From: Flavobacterium sp.
Lineage (GTDB): Bacteria > Bacteroidota > Bacteroidia > Flavobacteriales > Flavobacteriaceae
Direction: 5' to 3'
Assembly (NCBI RefSeq): GCF_025352425.1
Contig: NZ_JANXTI010000039.1
Span: 1-64,000 of the forward strand
Length of the DNA stretch: 64,000 nucleotides
This document shows positions 1 through 8,740 of the stretch, piece after piece. The position numbers were made by a program, and so were the translations under genes. The notes under the pieces are model-generated. The model was not told the origin of the DNA. It saw nothing but the letters and a program-made list of their open reading frames with translations, and searched no databases. Position 1 is the first letter of the stretch, and every line of letters starts with the position of its first letter.

Positions 1-15
1 GTTTGTTTTGCGACT

Positions 16-42
16 TCAAGATACTGAATTTCAGTATCTTGA
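16..42. repeat. Perfect 13-bp inverted repeat
   Basis: The arms TCAAGATACTGAA and TTCAGTATCTTGA flank a single central T. No run of T follows on the plus strand, so it is a poor intrinsic terminator unless it serves an upstream gene outside the window. It lies about 170 bases before the TonB receptor gene and could be an operator or a cruciform-forming site. The rest of 1-211 shows no gene. Confidence 0.5.
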
Positions 43-211
43 CCAATATTTAATCAATTTATTTTTACTTTAAATAATTACACCCAACGGGTAAGGTTTA
101 TATTGTTTTTAAAATCGTTAATAGAATTATTTATGTAGGGCTGAAATTATGTTAAATAATATATATATTGCAAGTACCAATTTTCAATAAATACTAACCA
201 AACCAACATTT

Positions 212-2653
212 ATGAAAAAAATTACTTTACTATTATTAATCGCTCCGATTTCGGTAGTTTTTGCCCAAAAAGAACCCAACGAAACAAAATCAGATACGAC
301 AAAAGTTCAGGAACTGCAGGAAGTTCAAATTGTAGGTTCCAGAAATGCTAAACGAACGGTCTTAAATTCCGCCGTACCTATTGACATCATTAATGTAAAA
401 GATGTTACGACCCAGAGTGGGAAAATCGAAATCAATGAACTGCTTCAATATTTAGCACCATCCTTTAACGCCAATAAACAATCGGGGTCTGATGGCGCTG
501 ACCATGTTGATCCGGCTACACTTAGAGGTATGGGTCCCGACCAGACTTTGGTTTTAATCAATGGAAAAAGAAGACATCAATCGTCGTTAATCAATTTATT
601 TGGAACACGTGGCCGCGGGAATACAGGAACCGATTTAAATGCGATTCCGGCGAGTGCTATCAAGAGAATCGAAATCCTGCGTGATGGTGCTGCGGCACAA
701 TATGGTTCGGATGCGATTGCCGGAGTAATAAATATTGTCTTAAATGACAATGTCAATGAATTCAATGGTTCGATAACTACGGGAATTTATAAGAATGATG
801 CTGACGGCGATTTTCTTCCGGGAACGCCAAATACACCGGGTTATGAATTAGACCAAAACGGAAATGGAAATTCTTATGGTAAAGACCATAAATATGATGG
901 ATTTTCATTAAAAGCCGGCGCTAATTATGGCGTTAAACTTGGAAAAAGCGGATTTTTTAATTTAACGGGAGAATATTTATCCAAAGATAAAACCTTGCGT
1001 CCGGGTTTTGATTTCAGAAAAGGATTTGGCGAAGCCGAAATAAAAAGCTATAACGTAATGGCTAATCTGCAAGTACCGCTTACAAATAATATTGACTTTT
1101 ATGCCTTTGGCGGAAGAAATGACAGAAATACGGATGCTTATGCCTTTACCAGGAATGATGGTGAGAGAGTTGTAGAGTCAATTTATCCTGGTGGTTATAC
1201 GCCAAGGATTACTTCAAAAATCTTTGACAATTCAATCGCAGGAGGCTTTAAGGCTAATTTCATTGGGTGGAAAATTGATTTGAGCAATGCGTATGGTCAG
1301 AATGTTTTTGATTACACAATCAAAGGAACTTTAAATGCCAGTTTGGAAGATACTTCACCAACACAGTTTCATGCGGGTGGATTTAGATTAATTCAAAATA
1401 CGACTAATCTTGATTTCTCAAAAAACTTTAAATCGGTTTTAAATGGATTAAACTTTGCTTTTGGTGGAGAGTACAGAGTAGAAAAATATGAAATTACTGC
1501 TGGTGAAATAGGTTCTTATGCAACTTATGATACTAATGGAGATCCTATTGTAGACCCTACAACACAATCTGCTCCTATTGACCCCGTTTCAGGAAATCCG
1601 AGACCTGGTGGTTCTCAAGGCTTTCCTGGATTCAGTCCGGATAATCAAGTTAACGAACGTAGACACAATATTGCTGGCTATGTTGATGCGGAACTGGATG
1701 TTTCTGACGAATTCTTGTTAGGAACTGCGCTTCGTTATGAGCATTACAGCGATTTTGGAAATACATTAAATCTTAAAATGGCGTATAAATGGAAAATGTG
1801 CGACCATGTAAGTCTGAGAGGTTCATTCAGCACCGGATTCAGAGCGCCATCGTTAGCTCAAATATATTTTAATACCAGTTTTACTAACTTTAATTCTACC
1901 GGCGCAACGGAAGTTTTATTAGCTGCAAACGGAAGCGCGGTTACTCAAGGTTTTGGCATTGATAAATTAAGAGAGGAAAAATCAAGAAATGGTTCTGTAG
2001 GGCTGACAGGTAAGTTCGGGAAATTTACTGCAACTGTCGATGGTTATTTAATTAATGTAAGCGACAGGATTGTACTAACCGGCTATTTTGACGCAACGGC
2101 CTTAAACCTAAACGTAGATTCCGCTCAATTTTTTGTGAATGGCGTAAGTACGGTAACTAAAGGCGTGGATATTGTTATGTCGTGGAAGAATTCTTTTGGA
2201 AGCTCTAAATTTGGAGCCACAGTGGTTGGAAATATTAATGATATGCAAGTTAGTCATGTGAATAACGGAGCATTGGATCAGGAAACCTTCTTTGGAGCGC
2301 GTGAGATTGCTTTCTTAAAAGCATCTGCGCCAAACAACAAGTTCGGTCTTAATCTGAACTATGAAAGAAAATGGTTTGATGCCGGTTTGTCTTTTACCCG
2401 ATTCAGCAAAGTAATCCTTGTGGATTATGCAGGTGCGGATAACGTTTACAACCCGAAGATAGTAACCGATTTGACGCTTGGTTTCCAGTTAATCAAACAA
2501 TTAAAATTAAGTTTGGGTAGTAACAATCTATTTAACATTTACCCGACGAAACAAGACGAATCCGGAAACACTGAAGCCGGTGGTTATTGGGATTCTGTAC
2601 AAATGGGTTTTAGCGGCGCATACTACTATACCAGGCTTAGTCTCAAGTTTTAA
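212..2653 (+). CDS. TonB-dependent outer-membrane receptor
   Basis: This is an outer-membrane beta-barrel that takes up a ligand using energy from TonB/ExbBD. A signal peptide covers about residues 1-18 (ending VFA-Q). A plug domain occupies roughly residues 50-175 and contains the classic LRDGAAAQYGSDAIAGVI segment near 150. A barrel of about 600 residues follows and ends in the aromatic terminus LSLKF. At 813 residues the length is normal. The N-terminal CarboxypepD-type extension of SusC proteins is absent and no SusD gene is adjacent, so a polysaccharide locus is unlikely. A siderophore, cobalamin or other small ligand is possible, but the substrate cannot be read from the sequence. A terminator follows directly, so the gene is probably transcribed alone. 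Confidence 0.93.
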   Translation: MKKITLLLLIAPISVVFAQKEPNETKSDTTKVQELQEVQIVGSRNAKRTVLNSAVPIDIINVKDVTTQSGKIEINELLQYLAPSFNANKQSGSDGADHVDPATLRGMGPDQTLVLINGKRRHQSSLINLFGTRGRGNTGTDLNAIPASAIKRIEILRDGAAAQYGSDAIAGVINIVLNDNVNEFNGSITTGIYKNDADGDFLPGTPNTPGYELDQNGNGNSYGKDHKYDGFSLKAGANYGVKLGKSGFFNLTGEYLSKDKTLRPGFDFRKGFGEAEIKSYNVMANLQVPLTNNIDFYAFGGRNDRNTDAYAFTRNDGERVVESIYPGGYTPRITSKIFDNSIAGGFKANFIGWKIDLSNAYGQNVFDYTIKGTLNASLEDTSPTQFHAGGFRLIQNTTNLDFSKNFKSVLNGLNFAFGGEYRVEKYEITAGEIGSYATYDTNGDPIVDPTTQSAPIDPVSGNPRPGGSQGFPGFSPDNQVNERRHNIAGYVDAELDVSDEFLLGTALRYEHYSDFGNTLNLKMAYKWKMCDHVSLRGSFSTGFRAPSLAQIYFNTSFTNFNSTGATEVLLAANGSAVTQGFGIDKLREEKSRNGSVGLTGKFGKFTATVDGYLINVSDRIVLTGYFDATALNLNVDSAQFFVNGVSTVTKGVDIVMSWKNSFGSSKFGATVVGNINDMQVSHVNNGALDQETFFGAREIAFLKASAPNNKFGLNLNYERKWFDAGLSFTRFSKVILVDYAGADNVYNPKIVTDLTLGFQLIKQLKLSLGSNNLFNIYPTKQDESGNTEAGGYWDSVQMGFSGAYYYTRLSLKF

Positions 2654-2668
2654 TAAATACAATAATCC

Positions 2669-2699
2669 AAAAAACCTGAGTAAACACTCAGGTTTTTTT
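2669..2699 (+). terminator. Intrinsic terminator after the TonB receptor
   Basis: An 11-bp perfect stem (AAAACCTGAGT / ACTCAGGTTTT) with an AAAC loop is followed by a T run, 16 bases after the receptor stop codon. Confidence 0.9.
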
Positions 2700-2757
2700 A
2701 TGCGAAAAATATAAATTTAACCTATAATTATGTAACACCTTTCTTGCAATGTAGCAT

Positions 2758-2765
2758 TAGATTTG
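2758..2765 (+). promoter_or_regulatory. Possible -7 element TAGATTTG
   Basis: This matches the Bacteroidota -7 consensus TAnnTTTG, 28 bases before the start of the secreted protein gene. The nearest upstream TTG (2744-2746) is only 11 bases away, shorter than the usual 17-23, so only the -7 half is supported. Confidence 0.4.
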
Positions 2766-2793
2766 TAGATACTAATCATTAAATTTTATTATT

Positions 2794-3327
2794 ATGAAAA
2801 CTGCAATTTTAGGAGTGTTTGCTTTTCTGTTTTCGCTGAGCATTCAATCACAAAATCAAAACAAAAAAACTGAAACAGTTACCACAACAACCACTGTGAA
2901 AGACCATAAAGGGGAACACAAAGTTGTTAAAAAAGAAGAAATAAAACAGGTTCAGAATATAGAATTGAATGATGTTCAGCCTGGTACAAAAAACACCGAA
3001 ATTCTATCGACACCGGTAAATATAACTGAAACTACTAAAGTTAGTATTGACGGTCAAGAAACAATAGTGGATGTTGACCATTCGGCTTTTTATTCAAGCA
3101 ACGGTGAAAAATTTCAGGTCGCAGCCGACAAATCAGGTTATAAGGTAACCAATTATAACAATAAAGGTTTGTCGTTGTTAAGAAGAACCTCTAACAATAA
3201 TTATATTTATAAAAATGACGGTAAGTTTTCAGTTGGTTATTTTGACTCAAACGGAAATTTAGTGTTAGAGACTTATGATGAAAAGACAGATACGATAACA
3301 AAAGAAGTATACAATCTACAAAAATAA
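2794..3327 (+). CDS. Secreted protein of unknown function
   Basis: The protein has 177 residues with a clear signal peptide (about residues 1-19, cleaved near SIQSQ). The mature part starts with a Thr- and Lys-rich stretch (TTTTTVKDHKGEH), then a charged region, then a C-terminal half rich in Tyr, Asn and Gly with beta-type repeats such as YIYKNDGKFSVGYFDSNGN. I do not recognise the family. It is probably periplasmic or surface-associated. It sits alone between two hairpin terminators, preceded by a plausible -7 element, so it is likely monocistronic. Confidence 0.75.
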   Translation: MKTAILGVFAFLFSLSIQSQNQNKKTETVTTTTTVKDHKGEHKVVKKEEIKQVQNIELNDVQPGTKNTEILSTPVNITETTKVSIDGQETIVDVDHSAFYSSNGEKFQVAADKSGYKVTNYNNKGLSLLRRTSNNNYIYKNDGKFSVGYFDSNGNLVLETYDEKTDTITKEVYNLQK

Positions 3328-3344
3328 ATTAATCTACCTTAACG

Positions 3345-3374
3345 AAAAATCCTGAATTCACATTCAGGATTTTT
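3345..3374. terminator. Bidirectional terminator between converging genes
   Basis: The stem AATCCTGAAT / ATTCAGGATT with loop TCAC is flanked by A and T runs on both sides. It can therefore end transcription of the secreted-protein gene (plus) and of the ferredoxin gene (minus). Confidence 0.88.
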
Positions 3375-3377
3375 TTA

Positions 3378-3728
3378 TTACTCATTATGTAAAAAAGCTT
3401 GCCGATTGACTAGCGTTTCTTCACTCTCAATATGATTTTCGTCAGGCACACAACAATCTACAGGGCAAACGGCTGCACATTGTGGCTCTTCATGAAAACC
3501 CTTGCATTCGGTACATTTACCCGGAACTATATAATAAATATCATCAGAAATGGGCGTTTGTGCCGCGTCTGAATCTACTTCAGTGCCGTCTGGCAAAATT
3601 ACTTTCCCATTAAGTTTGGTTCCATCCTTATATCTCCAATCGTCTGCACCTTCATAAATTGCAGTATTGGGACATTCAGGTTCGCAGGCACCACAGTTTA
3701 TACATTCATCCGTTATAATGATAGCCAT
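3378..3728 (-). CDS. 4Fe-4S dicluster ferredoxin
   Basis: This is a small cytoplasmic electron carrier. Cluster I cysteines are C9, C12, C15 and C19 (CxxCxxCxxxCP context). Cluster II is C72, C75, C84 and C88 with the long CxxCx8CxxxCP spacing of YfhL-type ferredoxins, and two more cysteines follow at 92-93. At 116 residues it is longer than the roughly 80-residue minimal form because of a central acidic insert (residues 30-65). It is divergent from the acyl-CoA reductase gene with only 60 bases between starts, and the pair probably shares a promoter region. Its physiological partner is unknown. Confidence 0.92.
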   Translation of the reverse strand: MAIIITDECINCGACEPECPNTAIYEGADDWRYKDGTKLNGKVILPDGTEVDSDAAQTPISDDIYYIVPGKCTECKGFHEEPQCAAVCPVDCCVPDENHIESEETLVNRQAFLHNE

Positions 3729-3752
3729 AGCTTATTTTTAATTATTTTTGCC

Positions 3753-3783
3753 CAAATTTACAATCAAAACCATTCTTAAGCAA
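3753..3783 (-). promoter_or_regulatory. Promoter of the ferredoxin gene (TTG-N20-TAAATTTG)
   Basis: On the minus strand, TTG (3783-3781), a 20-base spacer and TAAATTTG (3760-3753) match the flavobacterial promoter consensus. The -7 element is 24 bases from the ferredoxin start. A TATTTTTG on the plus strand at 3743-3750 could serve the divergent reductase gene, but it has no TTG partner. Confidence 0.65.
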
Positions 3784-3788
3784 ATTAA

Positions 3789-4847
3789 ATGAATTCTATT
3801 AACACAAAATTTCCTTTTGTAGCATTAGGAAAATTTTTAAACCAGTTCAATTTGAATGAACAAATTATGGATGCCAATGTGCTTCATAATGATTTGTATT
3901 TCGAAAAATTTAAAAACTTACTTGCGCTTTCCCAATCCCATAATGGATGGTTTACGCCGGAACAGGTTTACTTTGCTGTTCATTCCTGGGCAGAAGCTTT
4001 GACAGAAGATAATTTAAATAAATGGTTATCAAACTACGACTTATCCAATGTGAAGTCAAAAACAGTGGGTTTAATTCTTGCAGGAAACATTCCATTGGTT
4101 GGCTTTCACGATTTTCTTTCTGTGCTCATTACGGGTCATAAAGTATTGGTAAAAGCTTCTTCGAATGACCAACATCTGATACAGTTTGTGGCCAATTATA
4201 TGATAAGTGTTGAGCCTAAACTTTCTTACTACATCTCATTTACCGATGGCAAATTAGAAAATTTTGATGCTATAATTGCCACAGGAAGTAACAATACCGC
4301 ACGTTATTTTGAATTTTATTTTAAGGACAAACCATGTATCATTCGCAAAAATCGAAATTCAGTGGCGGTTTTAAACGGAAAAGAAACACAGAAGGATTTA
4401 GTGAATCTTGGGGAAGATATTTTCAGGTATTTCGGTTTGGGCTGTCGTAATGTTTCCAAACTTTTTGTGCCAAAAGACTATAGTTTTGAAAAGTTCTTTA
4501 AAGCCATTTATGAATACAAAGATGTTATTTTCTACGAAAAATATTCAAACAACTACGATTACAACAAAGCAGTTTTCCTGATGAGTAATTTTAAATTGCT
4601 GGATAATGAGTTCCTAACGCTAAAAGAAGACGTTAGCCACGCCTCGCCTATTTCTTCTGTGTTTTATGAATATTACGAAGACATTGCTGATTTGCAGACA
4701 CGTTTGGCAAACGAAGCAGAGCAAATGCAGTGTATTGTTTCCAATAATTTAATCAGAAATTCAATTCCTTTTGGGCAAACCCAGCAGCCAAAACTTTGGG
4801 ATTATGCTGATAATGTGGATACTGTCCAATTTTTAGCATCTTTGTGA
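3789..4847 (+). CDS. LuxC-type acyl-CoA/acyl-ACP reductase
   Basis: This is an aldehyde-dehydrogenase-fold enzyme of the LuxC family (PF05893), expected to reduce a fatty acyl thioester to an aldehyde. Visible family signatures are GNIPLVGFHD (about residues 99-108, nucleotide-binding region), ATGSNNTA (164-171) and the probable catalytic Cys219 in GLGCRNVSKL. At 352 residues it is shorter than full LuxC (about 480), as usual for the Bacteroidota version. No other lux genes are present, so a luminescence role is excluded. It lies between a divergent ferredoxin and serC. Its true substrate is not known from sequence. Confidence 0.85.
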   Translation: MNSINTKFPFVALGKFLNQFNLNEQIMDANVLHNDLYFEKFKNLLALSQSHNGWFTPEQVYFAVHSWAEALTEDNLNKWLSNYDLSNVKSKTVGLILAGNIPLVGFHDFLSVLITGHKVLVKASSNDQHLIQFVANYMISVEPKLSYYISFTDGKLENFDAIIATGSNNTARYFEFYFKDKPCIIRKNRNSVAVLNGKETQKDLVNLGEDIFRYFGLGCRNVSKLFVPKDYSFEKFFKAIYEYKDVIFYEKYSNNYDYNKAVFLMSNFKLLDNEFLTLKEDVSHASPISSVFYEYYEDIADLQTRLANEAEQMQCIVSNNLIRNSIPFGQTQQPKLWDYADNVDTVQFLASL

Positions 4848-4919
4848 TATTCCAAACAATTGTTATAAACTATAACGTTTTCGTTAATAACATCGTTTAA
4901 TTATTGCGGAATTCTAATC

Positions 4920-4933
4920 GCTTTTTAAAAAGC
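4920..4933. promoter_or_regulatory. Palindrome upstream of serC
   Basis: The perfect 14-bp palindrome GCTTTTTAAAAAGC lies 44 bases before the serC start, in a 129-base gap. It may be an operator or an attenuating hairpin. No clear TAnnTTTG element accompanies it. Confidence 0.3.
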
Positions 4934-4976
4934 CGTTTACGAAATTTGCAACTCAATTTATTAGAAATCTGTCACC

Positions 4977-6068
4977 ATGAAAAAACATAATTACAGCGCT
5001 GGTCCATGCATTTTGCCACAAGAAGTATTTGAAAAATCAGCACAAGCCGTATTAAATTTTAATAATTCTGATTTATCTATTCTTGAGATTTCGCACAGAA
5101 GCAAAGATTTTGTTGCTGTTATGGATGAAGTGAGAGCGTTGGCTTTAGAACTTTTGGGATTGGAAGGAAAAGGATATCAGGCTTTGTTTTTACAAGGTGG
5201 TGCCAGTTTAGAGTTTTTGATGGTACCGCAAAACCTGATGAAAGTTGACGGTAAAGCTGCTTATCTAGACACAGGAACTTGGGCAAACAATGCTATTAAG
5301 GAAGCCAAACTTTTTGGCGAAACAGTTATAGTTGCTTCTTCAAAAGAGCAAAATTACAATCATATTCCAACCGATTACATTATTCCTGCCGACACAAGTT
5401 ATTTTCACTGCACGAGTAACAATACCATTTTTGGAACCCAAATGAAATCATTTCCGAATACCGACATTTCTGTGATTTGTGATATGAGTTCTGATATATT
5501 TTCAAGAAGTTTAGACTTTACGCAATTCGATTTGATTTATGCTGGTGCGCAGAAAAATATGGGTGCAGCCGGAACGACATTGGTTGTTGTAAAAGAAGAA
5601 ATCTTAGGTAAATCAGGAAGAACTATTCCGAGTATTTTGGATTATGAAAAACATATCAAGGCAGAAAGCATGTATAATACGCCTGCGGTTTTCGCTGTTT
5701 ACACTTGTCTTTTAACTTTACAATGGTTGAAAAACATGGGCGGAATTGCTGCTGTTGAAAAAATCAACGACGCTAAAGCAAACCTGCTTTATAATGAAAT
5801 AGACAGAAATTCTTTATTCATTGGAACTGCCGATAAAAAAGACCGAAGCAATATGAACGCAACGTTCTTATTGGTTGACGAAAAGAACCAGGAAACCTTT
5901 GACAAGATGTGGAAAGAAGCCGGAATTTCAGGTATTGCAGGCCATCGTTCTGTTGGTGGTTACCGTGCCTCAATGTATAATGCGTTGCCATTAGAAAGTG
6001 TTCAGGTTTTGGTTGATGTTATGAAAAAACTGGAGGAAGTTGTAAAACAAAACGAAGTTACAGTTTAA
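4977..6068 (+). CDS. serC: Phosphoserine aminotransferase
   Basis: This PLP enzyme converts 3-phosphohydroxypyruvate and glutamate to phosphoserine, the second step of serine synthesis. It can also act in PLP synthesis. The N-terminal NYSAGPCILP motif is diagnostic of SerC. The cofactor lysine is K193 in AGAQKNMGAAG, and the substrate-binding GHRSVGGYRASMYNA segment lies near the C-terminus. The length of 363 residues is standard. The next enzyme, SerA, is encoded 97 bases downstream on the same strand, so the two probably form a serine biosynthesis operon. The gap between them holds a structured repeat-like element. Confidence 0.96.
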   Translation: MKKHNYSAGPCILPQEVFEKSAQAVLNFNNSDLSILEISHRSKDFVAVMDEVRALALELLGLEGKGYQALFLQGGASLEFLMVPQNLMKVDGKAAYLDTGTWANNAIKEAKLFGETVIVASSKEQNYNHIPTDYIIPADTSYFHCTSNNTIFGTQMKSFPNTDISVICDMSSDIFSRSLDFTQFDLIYAGAQKNMGAAGTTLVVVKEEILGKSGRTIPSILDYEKHIKAESMYNTPAVFAVYTCLLTLQWLKNMGGIAAVEKINDAKANLLYNEIDRNSLFIGTADKKDRSNMNATFLLVDEKNQETFDKMWKEAGISGIAGHRSVGGYRASMYNALPLESVQVLVDVMKKLEEVVKQNEVTV

Positions 6069-6072
6069 ATAG

Positions 6073-6131
6073 ATCGCCCTAGCCCGGATTGAAGCAAGCT
6101 ACCGTGTAGCGCGGAAAGCCGGAATAGCTCC
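6073..6131. ncRNA. Structured intergenic element between serC and serA
   Basis: A GC-richer block unlike the surrounding AT-rich spacer starts five bases after the serC stop. It contains AGCCCGG (6081-6087), an internal hairpin GCTAC-CGT-GTAGC (6098-6110), and a closing GCCGGAATAGCT. The outer AGC/GCT and CCGG/CCGG segments can pair around the inner hairpin. From memory, similar AGCCC...GGAATAGCTCC elements recur between genes in flavobacterial genomes, often near the 3' ends of genes. I cannot confirm this here. It may be a dispersed repeat, a processing site, or a structured RNA such as the published flavo-1 motif. Confidence 0.5.
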
Positions 6132-6165
6132 TAAAAATTCAAAATTTATAATTTAAAATAACAGC

Positions 6166-7128
6166 ATGAAAGTATTAGCCAATGACGGAATTTCCAACAG
6201 CGGAATTAAAGCGTTAGAGAAAGGTGGTTTTGAAGTGATTACAACTAAAGTTGCCCAGGAACAGGTAGCCAATTATATCAATGAGCACAAGATTTCGGTA
6301 ATTATTGTGAGAAGTGCTACCAAAGTTCGCCAGGAAATTATTGATAATTGTCCGAGTCTGAAAATCATTGGTCGTGGTGGCGTTGGTATGGATAATATCG
6401 ACGTTGAGTATGCTCGCAGCAAAGGTTTGCATGTTATTAATACGCCGGCTTCTTCTTCTGAAAGTGTGGCCGAATTAGTATTTGCACATTTGTTTACGGG
6501 TGTTCGTTTTCTTCAGGATGCCAATAGAAATATGCCTTTGGAAGGCGATACCAACTTTGATGGCCTGAAAAAAGCATATGCCAACGGAATCGAATTACGT
6601 GGCAAAACTTTAGGAATTGTTGGTTTTGGACGCATTGGCCAAGCAGTAGCAAAAATGGCGTTAGGCCTTGGAATGAAAGTTATAGCCGCTGATAAATATG
6701 TTGACAATGCCGAAGTAAAAGTAGATTTCTACAACGGGCAATTCATCAACGTTGAGTTTATAACTGAACCTATGGAAGACATTTTCAAACATGCTGATTT
6801 TATTACACTTCACGTTCCGGCACAAGATGGTTATGTGATTGGTGTAGCAGAGTTTGCACAGATGAAAGATGGTGTAGGTATTGTTAACTGTGCTCGTGGT
6901 GGCGTTATTGATGAAGTAGCCTTAATTGAAGCGTTGGATTCAGGAAAAGTATTATTTGCAGGGTTGGATGTTTTTGAAAACGAACCAACACCAGAAATTC
7001 AGATATTAATGCATCCGAAAATATCCCTGACACCACATATCGGTGCAGCGACTTTGGAAGCACAGGACAGAATTGGAACAGAACTTGCTGAACAAGTTAT
7101 CAGCCTTCTGAAAGCTGAAAAAGTATAA
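6166..7128 (+). CDS. serA: D-3-phosphoglycerate dehydrogenase
   Basis: This NAD-dependent D-2-hydroxyacid dehydrogenase oxidises 3-phosphoglycerate as the first committed step of serine synthesis. The Rossmann motif GFGRIGQA is at residues 153-160. The catalytic Arg lies in NCARGGVIDE, Glu in the FENEP region, and His in PHIGAAT. The protein is 320 residues and has no C-terminal ACT domain, so it is the short form without the usual serine feedback domain. It follows serC on the same strand, supporting the assignment over other 2-hydroxyacid dehydrogenases. Confidence 0.93.
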   Translation: MKVLANDGISNSGIKALEKGGFEVITTKVAQEQVANYINEHKISVIIVRSATKVRQEIIDNCPSLKIIGRGGVGMDNIDVEYARSKGLHVINTPASSSESVAELVFAHLFTGVRFLQDANRNMPLEGDTNFDGLKKAYANGIELRGKTLGIVGFGRIGQAVAKMALGLGMKVIAADKYVDNAEVKVDFYNGQFINVEFITEPMEDIFKHADFITLHVPAQDGYVIGVAEFAQMKDGVGIVNCARGGVIDEVALIEALDSGKVLFAGLDVFENEPTPEIQILMHPKISLTPHIGAATLEAQDRIGTELAEQVISLLKAEKV

Positions 7129-7238
7129 TAAAACATTACAAAATGTTCTGAAAACCACCTGTTTAACGTGATTTTTTATTTGTTAAAATTGCAACAACCG
7201 TTCTTTGTTTTTCGTAATTTTATGCAAACTAAACAGCG

Positions 7239-7667
7239 ATGAAAATTATTGTGCCGTTACTTTTAATTGTTCTATTGGCTTCCTGTCACTTTGATAAGAA
7301 TATTGCATCAAAAGCGAAAACTCCTGATTCCAAAATCTCTAAAGATGTTGTCAGAATAGCAAATGATTCACTGGAATACGAGGTCATTATTATGGATTCC
7401 GGGTTTAGCAGCTGGATTGCGGGGCGTGCAAAACCTAGAGGCTTCTACTCAGAAAGCTACCTGGAAAGTAAAAATCAACAATATGTAAGCGAATGGAATA
7501 ATAGGGTTTTACAGCCCGAACGCTATCGTAACTTGTATGAAATGCAAATTAATTACGATAGGAACATTCATTATGGTTATGAGGTAAATTATCTGATTTA
7601 CAATTACATGGTTTATTTTCAAATTACCAACAATCAACAACTGGCCGGATTTGTTCCAAATCAATAA
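7239..7667 (+). CDS. DUF6146 family lipoprotein
   Basis: This is a small envelope lipoprotein of 142 residues with a lipobox (LLASC, acylated Cys near residue 16). The body has the aromatic, Tyr-rich sequence of the Bacteroidota DUF6146 family (YEVIIMDSGFSSW, then several NY and YN pairs). No enzyme motif is visible and its role is unknown. The next gene starts 30 bases downstream, so the two small envelope genes are likely co-transcribed. A weak promoter-like pair, TTG (7189-7191) and TAATTTTA (7215-7222), precedes it. Confidence 0.75.
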   Translation: MKIIVPLLLIVLLASCHFDKNIASKAKTPDSKISKDVVRIANDSLEYEVIIMDSGFSSWIAGRAKPRGFYSESYLESKNQQYVSEWNNRVLQPERYRNLYEMQINYDRNIHYGYEVNYLIYNYMVYFQITNNQQLAGFVPNQ

Positions 7668-7697
7668 ATTGAGTAGTTTTGTGGAGCTATAACTATC

Positions 7698-8015
7698 ATG
7701 GGTAACTTCAAAGAACGCTGGAACATCAAATCAAATTGGCAATTGTTTGTCATTATTGTTGTATTTGCGATTACGGGTTCAAGTGCTGCCTTTCTCTCTA
7801 AACCTATCCTTGCCCTCTTTGGAATTAGTAAAAATACAGCATCCGCATGGGAATATTACCCTTTATACATCATACTTATCTTTCCTATTTATCAATTATT
7901 GCTGGTTAGCTTTGGATTCTTATTCGGACAGTTCACTTTCTTTTGGGCGTTCGAAAAGAAAATCCTTAGAAGCTGTGGTTTTGGTTTTCTTTTAAAAAAA
8001 GAAAATCCCGAATAA
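7698..8015 (+). CDS. DUF6787-like small membrane protein
   Basis: The protein has 105 residues with two strong hydrophobic segments (about residues 16-36 and 50-75) and a charged, amphipathic N-terminus (GNFKERWNIKSNWQLF). It matches my recollection of a Bacteroidota family (DUF6787) sometimes mislabelled as prolipoprotein diacylglyceryl transferase, but it is far too short for that enzyme. Its function is unknown. It is probably co-transcribed with the upstream lipoprotein gene. The stop codon lies inside the terminator stem. Confidence 0.7.
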   Translation: MGNFKERWNIKSNWQLFVIIVVFAITGSSAAFLSKPILALFGISKNTASAWEYYPLYIILIFPIYQLLLVSFGFLFGQFTFFWAFEKKILRSCGFGFLLKKENPE

Positions 8016-8026
8016 ATTCGGGATTT
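8003..8026. terminator. Terminator overlapping a stop codon
   Basis: The arms AAATCCCGAAT and ATTCGGGATTT form a perfect 11-base inverted repeat separated by two bases. The TAA of the upstream gene is inside it. It lies between two converging genes, one of which is folE. Confidence 0.75.
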
Positions 8027-8051
8027 CTAAAAACATAACAACTAATAACTT

Positions 8052-8723
8052 TTATTTTTCTTGTTTAATTAAATTAAAGAAATCATTGCGATTTTCTTTA
8101 TCATTAAAAATCCCACCATATTGTATTGTAGAAGTAAAGCTACTTTCGTCTTTAATCCCCCGACTTGATACACATAGGTGTTTGGCTTCCATTACCACAA
8201 TCACATCATCCGTTTTTAATACGGATTTTAATTCGTTGAAAATATGCATAATCAAGCGCTCTTGTACCTGTGGTCTGCGAGAATAGTAATCAACAATTCT
8301 ATTCAATTTAGACAAACCAATTACTTTTCCACTCGAAACATAGCCAATGTGAGCTTTACCAATAATCGGTAAAAAATGATGTTCACAAGTAGAATTAAAA
8401 CTAATATTGGCTTCAACCAGCATTTTATCATAATGATACAAGTTATCAAAAACAGATATTTTAGGCTTATTCGCGGGGTTCAATCCAGAGAATATTTCTT
8501 CTATAAACATCTTCGCCACCCTATGAGGCGTTCCTCTTAAACTGTCATCGGTCATATCTAAACCAATCTCTTCCATTATTGAATGAAAATGCTTTTCGAT
8601 TGATACCATTTTGTCTTTGTCCGATTTGCTGAAAGCGTCTAATCTTAATGGTGTTTCCCCGGAAGTCATTTGATGGTTGTCGCCCATCAATTCGTATATT
8701 TCTTTTTCAATTGAAGTGTTCAT
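8052..8723 (-). CDS. folE: GTP cyclohydrolase I
   Basis: This enzyme converts GTP to 7,8-dihydroneopterin triphosphate, the first step of folate and pterin synthesis. The zinc and catalytic motif CEHHFLPIIGKAHIGY and the downstream HLCVSSRG segment, which supplies the second zinc cysteine, are both intact. The length of 223 residues is normal for the type IA (FolE) family. It stands alone on the minus strand, converging with the small-membrane-protein gene. Three phased direct repeats precede it, which hints at specific regulation. Confidence 0.96.
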   Translation of the reverse strand: MNTSIEKEIYELMGDNHQMTSGETPLRLDAFSKSDKDKMVSIEKHFHSIMEEIGLDMTDDSLRGTPHRVAKMFIEEIFSGLNPANKPKISVFDNLYHYDKMLVEANISFNSTCEHHFLPIIGKAHIGYVSSGKVIGLSKLNRIVDYYSRRPQVQERLIMHIFNELKSVLKTDDVIVVMEAKHLCVSSRGIKDESSFTSTIQYGGIFNDKENRNDFFNLIKQEK

Positions 8724-8740
8724 AAGAATATTTTTTGTTT

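Noticed and set aside
3789..4847. Bioluminescence gene luxC
   Set aside because: Only the reductase family is present, without luxA, B, D or E. The Bacteroidota protein is a stand-alone acyl-CoA reductase homologue.
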